The notes under the pieces were generated by a model, which saw only the letters and a list, made by a program, of their open reading frames with translations, searched no databases and was not told the origin of the DNA. From Bacillota bacterium (lineage in GTDB: Bacteria; Bacillota; Clostridia; Tissierellales; Sedimentibacteraceae), in NCBI GenBank assembly GCA_023416855.1, contig JAEZGU010000284.1:1-35688 (forward strand): a stretch of 35,688 nt of DNA, read 5' to 3'. Made by a program: the position numbers and the translations under genes. Below, one piece after another: positions 17,293-24,894 of this stretch (within the stretch, counting starts at the first letter, position 1; every line of letters starts with the position of its first letter).

Positions 17293-17333
17293 AAAAAAAA
17301 AGATGCCATCCTGGCATGAAGTCAGGTGACCTC
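17293..17333 (-). terminator. terminator of the oadB-secDF-thioesterase cluster
   Basis: On the - strand ATGCCA-GGA-TGGCAT (17317-17303) is followed by C and nine T residues (17301-17293). A second imperfect hairpin, TGAGGT/ACCTGA around 17321-17333, lies just upstream. The pair gives a strong tandem terminator-like structure after the thioesterase stop codon. Confidence 0.75.
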
Positions 17334-17355
17334 ATTTAAAGATGACATAATTTTC

Positions 17356-17778
17356 TTATTTATTTAAATTTCTTGCCATTTCTCTTAATTTTAGCTCTTC
17401 TTCATCATCTGTTTCATCTATAGTCAAGCCATGAGCTATTTTATTGCCATTACAATCAACTGCAATAAATGTAATAAACCCGTCAACAGGTGTTGTCTTT
17501 GCCAACTCAGTTACCATTTTAGTATAAACAACTATGCTGGATCTTCCTAAATGAACAACTTTGCTGGTAAAAGTAACTATTTCTCCCATATTTACAGGGT
17601 TTCTGAACAATAATCCATGTATGTTCAAGCATACTACATTTTTAGGATTACCTAATGCTGATGATGCTGCAACAAAAGCTGACTCTACAAACCATTCTGC
17701 TGTCCTTCCTGCAAACAAAGTACCATGATGATTTAATTCTTCTGATTTAACTAATCTTGAACAAGTATAATTTTTCAT
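17356..17778 (-). CDS. acyl-CoA thioesterase (hotdog fold)
   Basis: This 140-residue protein has the hotdog motif NHHGTLFAGRTAEWFVESAF, corresponding to the family pattern N-x-x-G-x-x-x-G with the acidic/catalytic helix. It also has the central strand GEIVTFTSKVVHLGRSS of YciA/ACOT-type acyl-CoA hydrolases. It probably cleaves acyl-CoA to free acid and CoA in the cytoplasm; chain-length preference is unknown. It lies 15 bases after secF with AGAGG before the ATG, as last gene of the cluster, and is followed by a strong terminator. A link to protein export is not obvious; co-transcription may be incidental. Confidence 0.88.
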   Translation of the reverse strand: MKNYTCSRLVKSEELNHHGTLFAGRTAEWFVESAFVAASSALGNPKNVVCLNIHGLLFRNPVNMGEIVTFTSKVVHLGRSSIVVYTKMVTELAKTTPVDGFITFIAVDCNGNKIAHGLTIDETDDEEELKLREMARNLNK

Positions 17779-17793
17779 TAAATAACCTCTTTT

Positions 17794-18708
17794 TTATATT
17801 GTCGAATTTATATTTTTGTTATGCCACATAACTAACATAGGTCCCGCTAAACAAACTGTCGAATAGCACCCGCTTATAACTCCAATAAGCATTGGAATAG
17901 AAAATGTCTTAATTGATTCTATATTGTAAATATACGCTAAAATAGCAACTATTAAAATACTTATAGCTGTTGTAACACTTGTATTAACTGATCTTGATAA
18001 TGATTGATTTATACTTACATCTACTAATTCTTCAAATGATTTTTTTGTATAATAAGGTTGATTTTCTCTTATACGGTCATAAATTACTATGGTATCATTT
18101 ATTGAATAACCTATAATGGTTAGAGTAACAGCTATAAATGAATCATTTATAGGCATTTTAAATATTATGAATGTAAAAAATACAACCAGTACATCATGGA
18201 GCATGGCTATAAGACCAATAACTCCTGCTGATAAACCAGAAATTTTTTGAAATCTAAATCTAACATAAAGTATTATAAACAATGATGTAAGCCCTATAGC
18301 TATCAATCCGTTAACCAAAAACCTTTTACCTATAAATGGCTCAACAACATTTGATTCGGATAATTTAATGTTTGAATTTGGGAATTCTTTTCTCAAGGCA
18401 TGTTCTAATTCATCTTGCTCACTTGCTTCAAGCCCTGAATTTCCTGAAAGATTTAATACTAACTTCTTGCTGTGTGTTGCTAAATCCTCAGTTATTTGAA
18501 CCTCTGTATTTCTGTTTAATACTCTTGTTGTTATACTTTCTGCTTTTATTGAGTCCATTTCACCATCGAAAGAGTATTTGAGTATTGCTCCACCTTTGAA
18601 TTGAATTGATAAATTAACTCCGTTGATAAAAATTGAAATAACCCCTGTTAACAAGATTATCAATGAAATAGTAAAGAATATCTTTCTGTTTGCATAAAAT
18701 TTAATCAT
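17794..18708 (-). CDS. secF: protein translocase subunit SecF
   Basis: This 304-residue membrane protein has six predicted TMs and a short extracytoplasmic domain. Signature elements are FKGGAILKYSF after TM1 and the TM4/5 motif GYSINDTIVIYDRIRENQ. With SecD it uses the ion-motive force to help complete protein translocation through SecYEG. The start codon directly abuts the secD stop codon, with AAAGGAGG inside the secD end, so the two are tightly coupled. SecD and SecF are separate here, unlike the fused SecDF of B. subtilis. Confidence 0.95.
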   Translation of the reverse strand: MIKFYANRKIFFTISLIILLTGVISIFINGVNLSIQFKGGAILKYSFDGEMDSIKAESITTRVLNRNTEVQITEDLATHSKKLVLNLSGNSGLEASEQDELEHALRKEFPNSNIKLSESNVVEPFIGKRFLVNGLIAIGLTSLFIILYVRFRFQKISGLSAGVIGLIAMLHDVLVVFFTFIIFKMPINDSFIAVTLTIIGYSINDTIVIYDRIRENQPYYTKKSFEELVDVSINQSLSRSVNTSVTTAISILIVAILAYIYNIESIKTFSIPMLIGVISGCYSTVCLAGPMLVMWHNKNINSTI

Positions 18709-19974
18709 TTATTTTGCCTCCTTTACTTTCATTCCATAAAGGGATTTTTTCGAGAATCCTTCATTCATGGCAAGGGATTTTGTCATTATTTTCGAAGCAG
18801 AAACTCCTGATACGAAGTTTAAAATACATCCAATCATAAGTGTATAACCAAATGAAAGCATTGAGCCTGTTCCAAATATCATCATTATTACAGCAGCAGC
18901 TATTGTTGTAATATTACCGTCAAGAACTGCAGAAAAAGCTCTTTTATATCCTGTATCAATTGAATATCCTAATGACCTTCCTTCGTTTAATTCTTCTTTA
19001 ATTCTTTCAGAAATTATAACATTAGCATCCACACCCATACCTATAGATAAAATTATACCTGCTATACCTGTTAAAGTTAATGTTATTTGAGGAATTGATA
19101 GTGCTAACATTTGAACGGATAGTTGTAATATAATAGCTAAGCATGCTATCACTCCCATTATTCTGTAATAAATAATCATAAACAAACACACAAAAATAAA
19201 TGCGATAATAGCAGCTTTTATCATAACATTCAAAGCACCTGAACCCATTGTAGGTGTAATTGTGCTATGGTTTTTTGATATAAGTGAAAAAGGAAGTGCA
19301 CCTGAATTTATTTTATCTGACAATGCCTTTGCTTCCTCTACACTGCCTATGTTTGAAATTACAGAGCTTCCAAATGTAATTTTTTCATTAACAATTGGGT
19401 CTGAAATCAATGTTTCATCCATATAAATAGAAATTCTTTGTCCAACTAATCTTTCAGTTGCATCAGCAAATAGCTTTGCACCGGTTTCGCTAAATTCTAA
19501 TGTAACAACAGGTTGATTGCTTTTTGGATCTAATTGCACTTGGCTATCTTTAACTTCTTTACCCTCAACTAATACATTTCCTTGTGGATCTCTAAAAGTT
19601 AACCTTGCTGTTTCCCCAAGCTCAGCTATAGCTTTTTGAGGATTAAAATCTGTTTCTCCTGATTTCCAAGGAAATCTAATAATTATATGTCCGCTGTTTT
19701 TATCAACGGTTATTTCCCTATCTAAAATATTTTGAGCATCCATTCTTGTTTCCATAATTACTCTTGCAGATTCAAGTTCACTTTCAGTAGGTAATCTATC
19801 AAGATTAGCCGGTTCAAATACAGCTTCTACACCACCCCTTATATCGATCCCAAATCTAATTTCCTCCATACCTCTAACATTAATAGACCCTGCTTGTATA
19901 CCAAAAACAGCTACAAAGGCTATACATATTATAAAAAGCATGACCGGAATATACATGTACTTATTAATTCTCAT
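18709..19974 (-). CDS. secD: protein translocase subunit SecD
   Basis: This 421-residue membrane protein has TM1 (about 7-27), a large extracytoplasmic P1 domain (with FGIDIRGGVEAVF and the ARVIMETRMD helix), then five TMs with the conserved GMGVDANVIISERIKEEL motif in TM4. It is the ion-driven partner of SecF in the Sec translocase accessory complex. The ribosome binding site TAGGAG overlaps the stop codon of the upstream 42-codon oadG-like gene, 9 bases away. Because SecDF can be Na+- or H+-driven in different bacteria, its position behind Na+-pump genes is notable. Confidence 0.95.
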   Translation of the reverse strand: MRINKYMYIPVMLFIICIAFVAVFGIQAGSINVRGMEEIRFGIDIRGGVEAVFEPANLDRLPTESELESARVIMETRMDAQNILDREITVDKNSGHIIIRFPWKSGETDFNPQKAIAELGETARLTFRDPQGNVLVEGKEVKDSQVQLDPKSNQPVVTLEFSETGAKLFADATERLVGQRISIYMDETLISDPIVNEKITFGSSVISNIGSVEEAKALSDKINSGALPFSLISKNHSTITPTMGSGALNVMIKAAIIAFIFVCLFMIIYYRIMGVIACLAIILQLSVQMLALSIPQITLTLTGIAGIILSIGMGVDANVIISERIKEELNEGRSLGYSIDTGYKRAFSAVLDGNITTIAAAVIMMIFGTGSMLSFGYTLMIGCILNFVSGVSASKIMTKSLAMNEGFSKKSLYGMKVKEAK

Positions 19975-19983
19975 GTTTTTCTC

Positions 19984-20112
19984 CTAATTAGTCTTTTCAC
20001 TTGTAAATTTCAACATTACTATAACAGATATATATATAATTATTATTACTAAAAATATAGCTGCCATTCCCATTCCCATTAATTTTAATGAATTTATAAC
20101 ATTTGCGTTCAT
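19984..20112 (-). CDS. oadG: OadG-like small membrane subunit (42 codons)
   Basis: This short frame encodes 42 residues: an N-terminal NVINSLKLMGMGMAAIF segment running into a single strongly hydrophobic helix (about residues 14-35) and a charged tail KFTSEKTN. That is the layout and motif (L-x-L-M-G-M-G-M) of the gamma subunit of Na+-translocating decarboxylases, which anchors the alpha and beta subunits. It is short compared with typical gamma chains (about 60-110 residues) and lacks their extended C-terminal tail. AGGAGG stands 5 bases before the ATG and overlaps the oadB stop codon. Its own stop overlaps the secD ribosome binding site. Position next to oadB supports the call; a novel small membrane protein is the alternative. 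Confidence 0.75.
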   Translation of the reverse strand: MNANVINSLKLMGMGMAAIFLVIIIIYISVIVMLKFTSEKTN

Positions 20113-20121
20113 ATCAACCTC

Positions 20122-21255
20122 CTACATTAGTCCTACAAGTCCAATTATTACACCGCCTGCTATAACGGATGCAATTTGCCCTGATACATTTGCACCTACT
20201 GCATGCATTAACAAGTGGTTTTGTGAGTCTGCTTCAAGTCCCATTTTTTGAATAACCCTTGATGACATTGGAAAAGCAGAAATTCCGGCTGCACCAACCA
20301 TAGGATTGATTTTCTCTTTTAAGAAAAGATTTAAGAACTTAGCAAATAATGCTCCTGCCATTGTATCAAACACGAAAGCTAATAAACCAAGACCCATAAT
20401 TAATAGGGTATTCAATGATATAAACACTTCAGCTCTCATGCTTGCTGATATTGTAATTCCAAGAAGTAATGTGATTAAGTTTACTAAATCTTTTTGTGCT
20501 GTTTCAGATAAAGATCTTAAAACTCCGCATTCTCTTACTAAATTACCAAACATTAAAAATCCTACAAGTGCAATTGATGCAGGTGCAACTAAACCTGCAA
20601 TTATTGTTACCACTACAGGAAACAATAATCTTGTCATTCTTGTAACACTTTTAGGATTGTACTTCATTTTTATTTTTCTGTCAGCTTCTGTGGTACATAA
20701 TTTTATCGCAAAAGGTTGAATAATTGGAACAAGTGCCATGTATGAATAAGCAGCTACAGCAATAGGACCTATGTAATTACTTTTTAATACTTGTGAAACT
20801 AATATGGATGTTGGTCCATCAGCCGCTCCTATTATTCCTATAGATGCTGCATCTTGAATATTAAAACCTAACAATGCTGCAACTGTTATTGTTGCAAAAA
20901 TACCAAATTGCGCTACTGCACCAAACAATAAAAGCCTAGGGTTTGAAAGTAATGGTCCAAAATCAATCATTGCTCCAATACCTATAAAAAGCAATAATGG
21001 CATCATTTCTGATGCTTCAATGCCAACTTCAAACAACCAATCTATAATTCCATGAACTTCTCCTATGCCCGGCAATACTTGATTTAGTACTCCTGACATT
21101 GGTATATTTACTAAAATTGCTCCAAAACCCATTGGTAATAATAAAGCTGGTTCCAACTCTTTAGCAATTGCCAAATAAATCAGAGTACCCCCTATTATCC
21201 ACATTAATATTTGCTGCCACGTTATTTGTGAAACTCCTTGAATTAAAAATTCCAT
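20122..21255 (-). CDS. oadB: Na+-translocating decarboxylase beta subunit
   Basis: This 377-residue integral membrane protein is of the OadB/MmdB/GcdB family, which pumps Na+ out using decarboxylation of a biotin-bound carboxylate. Family motifs are present: GIIGAADGPTSI with the essential Asp (about residue 145), GNLVRECGVLRSLSE, and the C-terminal AAGISAFPMSSRVIQK followed by HAVGANVSGQIAS. Whether the substrate is oxaloacetate, methylmalonyl-CoA or glutaconyl-CoA is set by the alpha subunit, which is not in the window. Neither is a biotin carrier protein. The ATG is preceded by AAGGAG at a longish 10-base spacing. The order beta then a tiny gamma, followed by secDF, is unusual for this system. 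Confidence 0.93.
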   Translation of the reverse strand: MEFLIQGVSQITWQQILMWIIGGTLIYLAIAKELEPALLLPMGFGAILVNIPMSGVLNQVLPGIGEVHGIIDWLFEVGIEASEMMPLLLFIGIGAMIDFGPLLSNPRLLLFGAVAQFGIFATITVAALLGFNIQDAASIGIIGAADGPTSILVSQVLKSNYIGPIAVAAYSYMALVPIIQPFAIKLCTTEADRKIKMKYNPKSVTRMTRLLFPVVVTIIAGLVAPASIALVGFLMFGNLVRECGVLRSLSETAQKDLVNLITLLLGITISASMRAEVFISLNTLLIMGLGLLAFVFDTMAGALFAKFLNLFLKEKINPMVGAAGISAFPMSSRVIQKMGLEADSQNHLLMHAVGANVSGQIASVIAGGVIIGLVGLM

Positions 21256-21306
21256 TTTCCGCTCGCTCCTTAAGTTATATTCTTGAGTATTCTATTACAT
21301 AAAATA

Positions 21307-21335
21307 ATTATAAGCAATTATTCATATTGAGAAAA
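21307..21335 (-). promoter_or_regulatory. possible promoter of the oadB-secDF cluster
   Basis: On the - strand TATAAT (21312-21307) lies about 51 bases before the oadB ATG; the -35 hexamer at 17 bases (TTTTCT) is weak. The 212-base gap between the topB stop and oadB otherwise holds the topB terminator, short AT-rich inverted repeats (for example 21303-21322) and nothing else I can identify. Confidence 0.35.
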
Positions 21336-21431
21336 ATTATTCATTTCATGTCGAATTTCGCTTAATTAACTATTTATTAGTTGTTTATTCCCTTAATAAC
21401 TTGCTTATTCTTACAAATGCTATAAATAATG

Positions 21432-21462
21432 AAAAAATTGCAAGGAAGGTGTTAATCCCTGC
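21432..21462 (-). terminator. terminator of topB
   Basis: On the - strand GCAGGGA (21462-21456) pairs with TCCTTGC (21446-21440), one G-T pair, 9-base loop, followed by AATTTTTTC (T-run 21437-21432). It lies a few bases past the topB stop codon. Confidence 0.65.
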
Positions 21463-21467
21463 ATTTC

Positions 21468-23600
21468 TCAATTTATTTCCTTAAATTCATATTCTACCCT
21501 ATATCCATTATCTATCATTATCATTGTTATATTCTGCTCTTTATCATTTAATTTAGCCTTCACCTCCGCTTGCTTATTTTTCAAAAGCGAAGCAGCAGTT
21601 TGTTTTGTAAGTGTAATACCCTTTTCAATTAGCGTTTTGTCTTCCTTCCATAATGAAAACCTACAAGAAGGAAAATTTTTATATCCTGCACAAAAAAAAC
21701 TTTTTTTACTCTCAAAAATTTCTCTTCCACATCTTGGGCATGTGCCAATTAACTCTTTTTTGCTGCTTTTCTTTGTTTGTTCAAAATTAACATTCTTAGT
21801 TGAGCTTATTTTGCCCTCATTAACAATTTCAGCAACATACTTTTTTATGTCAACTATAAAATCTTTACAAGAAGCTTCCTTCTTGGCTATTTTTCCTAAT
21901 TCACTTTCCCATTCGCCTGTTAAATCCGGTTTTTTTAGCTTGTCGTGTACAATTTCTATAAGCTGAATACCATTTTGAGTTGGTACTAAGTTTTTCTTAT
22001 TTCTCTTAATATATCCCACCGATATAAGCTTTTCAATAATACCTGCTCTGGTAGCCGGAGTTCCTAAACCTATAGACTTCATTTCTTCTCTTAACTTCTC
22101 ATCCTCTATTTGCTTTCCTGCTGTTTCCATAGCCGTAAGCAAAGTTGCTTCTGTGTATGGTTTTGGTGGAGAAGTTTTTTTTGTAAGAACCTTTATTTCC
22201 TTTGGGGTGATTTTATCTCCTTCATTAAGATTTATATTTATTTCACCATCCTCAGATTCTTCCTTTACCTTACCAAGCATTATATCCTCTACTTCTTTCC
22301 AACCGGGAATGACAATTCTTTTTCCTCTTGCTTTGAATTTTTCCTTGTCAATAAGTAGCTCAATATCAGTTTGGTCATACTCCTGCTTTCTGTCTAAAAC
22401 TGCTATAAATCTTGCAACTATCAGTTTTAATATATTTGCCTCTCTTTCAGGAAGCTTTATATTGTAAATATTACGTATATTTGGTGTGACTATTATGGCA
22501 TGGTGATCTGTTACCTTCGAATCATCTATTTCTCTTTTATCTGCTTTTATTTTTTGTTTGAATATTTTATCCACACAGTATTTTGTATCTTCAGAGTCCT
22601 TCCATCCATCTTTTATGTTCTGTAATAGACCCGGCAATTTAGACTTCATGTCCTTTGTTAAGTACCTTGAATCAGTTCTTGGATATGTGGCTAATTTATA
22701 TTTTTCGTATAGGTTTTGTGCTGCCTCTAACGTCTGTTCTGCTGAATATCCATATCTTTTATTTCCTTCTCTTTGTAGCTCAGTCAAATCATATAGCAAT
22801 GGGCGTTCCGTTGTAGCCCTTTTCGTGTTTAATTTTGTTATAGTACCTTCTTTTCCTCTACACTTTTCAGCTAATTCTTCCGCCTTTTCAAGTTCATCTA
22901 ATCGAGTGCCCTTTTTATTAAACCATGTAGCTACAAACATCTCACAATCAGCAACAACTTCATAAAATGGTTGCGAAACAAAATTATCAATTTCTTGTTG
23001 CCTTGATACAATTAATGACAAGGTCGGAGTTTGCACTCTACCTATTGTAAGCATACGATTATATTTAACTGTAAACAAACGTGTAGCATTAATTCCAACC
23101 AACCAATCTGCTTCTGAACGTGCTCTTGCAGATTGATAAAGCGAAAAATACTCCTTGTTGTCCTTAAGATTATTAAAACCTTCCGCTATTGCTTCATCTG
23201 TCATACTGCTTATCCATAATCTTTTTACAGGTTTAGTACAACCGGCGTTTACATAGACGTACCCAAAAATCAGCTGACCTTCACGACCAGCATCTGTTGC
23301 ACATATTAATTCATCAACATTGTCACTCAGCATAAGACTTTTAACAATTTCATACTGTTTTTTAGTAGATTCATTGACAGTGTATTTAAATTGATTGGGG
23401 AATATAGGCAAATCATTAATGTTCCAAGACTTATACTTAGGATTGTATTCTTCAGGATATGCAAGCTGTATCAAATGTCCTACACACCAAGTTATTATGT
23501 ATTCCGTCCCTTGCATATATCCATCTTTTGATTGCTTAATATTTAAAACCCTTGCTATGTCCTTTGCCACAGAGGGTTTTTCAGTTACTATTAGCTTCAT
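21468..23600 (-). CDS. topB: DNA topoisomerase III
   Basis: This 710-residue type IA topoisomerase acts in decatenation and resolution of recombination intermediates. The N-terminal Toprim domain begins MKLIVTEKPSVAKDIA and has the acidic motif ATDAGREGQ as in Bacillus TopB. The catalytic tyrosine lies in ATYPRTDSRYL (about residue 306). Near the C-terminus a CPRC...C...C zinc-ribbon-like segment (about residues 635-665) precedes a final charged domain. The start is supported by AGGAAGAG. It appears to be monocistronic, with its own strong promoter and a terminator. Confidence 0.95.
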   Translation of the reverse strand: MKLIVTEKPSVAKDIARVLNIKQSKDGYMQGTEYIITWCVGHLIQLAYPEEYNPKYKSWNINDLPIFPNQFKYTVNESTKKQYEIVKSLMLSDNVDELICATDAGREGQLIFGYVYVNAGCTKPVKRLWISSMTDEAIAEGFNNLKDNKEYFSLYQSARARSEADWLVGINATRLFTVKYNRMLTIGRVQTPTLSLIVSRQQEIDNFVSQPFYEVVADCEMFVATWFNKKGTRLDELEKAEELAEKCRGKEGTITKLNTKRATTERPLLYDLTELQREGNKRYGYSAEQTLEAAQNLYEKYKLATYPRTDSRYLTKDMKSKLPGLLQNIKDGWKDSEDTKYCVDKIFKQKIKADKREIDDSKVTDHHAIIVTPNIRNIYNIKLPEREANILKLIVARFIAVLDRKQEYDQTDIELLIDKEKFKARGKRIVIPGWKEVEDIMLGKVKEESEDGEININLNEGDKITPKEIKVLTKKTSPPKPYTEATLLTAMETAGKQIEDEKLREEMKSIGLGTPATRAGIIEKLISVGYIKRNKKNLVPTQNGIQLIEIVHDKLKKPDLTGEWESELGKIAKKEASCKDFIVDIKKYVAEIVNEGKISSTKNVNFEQTKKSSKKELIGTCPRCGREIFESKKSFFCAGYKNFPSCRFSLWKEDKTLIEKGITLTKQTAASLLKNKQAEVKAKLNDKEQNITMIMIDNGYRVEYEFKEIN

Positions 23601-23633
23601 AATACTCTTCCTTTTTTAACCTATTGCCAAAGT

Positions 23634-23662
23634 ATTATAGCATAAAATACTTAGCTTGTCTA
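23634..23662 (-). promoter_or_regulatory. promoter of topB
   Basis: On the - strand TAGACA (23662-23657), 17-base spacer, TATAAT (23639-23634) preceded by TGC (extended -10), 34 bases before the topB ATG. This is one of the best-matched promoters in the window. Confidence 0.7.
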
Positions 23663-23701
23663 TTTGTCATTCTTAGCACAGCTATGAATAACATTTTTTT
23701 A

Positions 23702-23730
23702 TTAACAACATTTATCATTCCACATATAAT
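23702..23730 (+). promoter_or_regulatory. promoter of the P-loop ATPase gene
   Basis: TTAACA (23702-23707) and TATAAT (23725-23730) with a 17-base spacer, 30 bases before the proposed TTG start at 23761. It faces away from the topB promoter in the same 160-base intergenic region. Confidence 0.65.
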
Positions 23731-23760
23731 AAAAACATCTAACTTATGGGGGGTTTCTAT

Positions 23761-24825
23761 TTGAGAGAAAAACATTTTTTTGCAGGCAGTAATGCCTCTA
23801 AGGGACTATCAAGCTACTTTAATTCTATTTTAAACCCTGAAACATTAAATCGTTTATACATCCTAAAGGGTGGACCTGGGGTAGGAAAAAGTTCATTTAT
23901 GAAAAAATTTGCAGAGAAAATGAAAGAAAAAAATTATTCTGTTGATTATATTCATTGCGCAAGTGATAATGATAGCTTAGACGGAATAATCATACACGAA
24001 CTTAATGTTGCATTCGTAGATGGAACGGCACCACATGTAATTGACCCTACTCTACCCGGAGCAGCCGATGAAATCATAAATTTAGGTGTATACCTTGATG
24101 GTGAAAAATTAGAAAAACATAAGTGTCAAATTGTTCAAATTAACAAAAACAAATCTCTCCTGTACAAAAGTGCATTCAAGTATTTTCAAGCAGCATCAAT
24201 AATTTCTGAAGAAATCAATTCCTTATACGACCAATTTATAGACAATAAAAAATTCAACGAAATGTGCAATCAAGTAATAAATAAATTATTCCCTGTTTAT
24301 TTTTGGTCTGATAAAAAAGGAAAAAGAACAAAAATGTTTTCTGAAGCTTATACTTCAAACGGATTTATAAGCTATACAGGATCATTATATCAAGATAAAA
24401 AAACTTGGGCCGTTGTAGGAGAGGATACTAATTATACTTCAAGCTTACTAAGTATAATCGCTGATGAAGCTTCAAAAAGAGGGTATGACATCGAATGCTA
24501 TTATAGACCTCTGTCAGCTGAAAAATTACAACATTTGTATATTCCTGAGCTGAATTTAATGATAATAAGCACTGAAAATCCAATAAACAATGGTTATGAA
24601 GAAATTTTTGATATTCACAGTCTAATGGATTTGGATAAATTAAAAACTCACATTTCCGAAATAGAAAACAACTTGTATGTATATGATTTATTGATTAATA
24701 AGGCATTGGATAAATTGGCTGAAGCTAAAAAACTACATGAGCTATTAGAAGTATTTTATATTAACGGCATGAATTTTGATGGAGTTAACGAAGTCTTTGA
24801 CAATATCCTAAGTAAATATATATGA
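23761..24825 (+). CDS. P-loop ATPase with duplicated NTPase fold (PRK06851-like)
   Basis: The likely start is TTG at 23761, preceded by GGGGGG at 23749-23754; an in-frame ATG at 23746 has no ribosome binding site and would place the G-run inside the gene. The 354-residue soluble protein has a Walker A motif LKGGPGVGKSS (about 36-44), then DSLDGIIIHELNVAFVDGTA and a PHVIDPTLPGAADEIINLG segment. I recall this pattern from an uncharacterised clostridial ATPase family (PRK06851). The C-terminal half repeats the fold (ASKRGYDIECYYRPL, LYIPELNLMIISTENP), but its P-loop is decayed to VVGEDTNYTSS. Function is unknown. It precedes a permease gene by 69 bases with no obvious strong terminator, so the two may be co-expressed. 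Confidence 0.82.
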   Translation: MREKHFFAGSNASKGLSSYFNSILNPETLNRLYILKGGPGVGKSSFMKKFAEKMKEKNYSVDYIHCASDNDSLDGIIIHELNVAFVDGTAPHVIDPTLPGAADEIINLGVYLDGEKLEKHKCQIVQINKNKSLLYKSAFKYFQAASIISEEINSLYDQFIDNKKFNEMCNQVINKLFPVYFWSDKKGKRTKMFSEAYTSNGFISYTGSLYQDKKTWAVVGEDTNYTSSLLSIIADEASKRGYDIECYYRPLSAEKLQHLYIPELNLMIISTENPINNGYEEIFDIHSLMDLDKLKTHISEIENNLYVYDLLINKALDKLAEAKKLHELLEVFYINGMNFDGVNEVFDNILSKYI

Positions 24826-24869
24826 AGAGGAACACACCTCTTCTATAGGGATAACCGGTAAGTTTCCCT
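24824..24869 (+). other. two consecutive hairpins between the ATPase and permease genes
   Basis: GAAGAGG (24824-24830) pairs with CCTCTTC (24837-24843), overlapping the ATPase stop codon. Further on, AGGGA (24847-24851) pairs with TCCCT (24865-24869). Neither is followed by a U-run, so they look more like an RNA-stability or attenuation structure than a full terminator. The permease ribosome binding site AAGGAGGT follows at 24881-24888. Confidence 0.45.
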
Positions 24870-24894
24870 GTACTTAATCCAAGGAGGTATATAT

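Noticed and set aside
17232..17309. N-terminal extension of recX
   Set aside because: It would start inside the upstream terminator and before the recX promoter; GAGGT supports the ATG at 17231.
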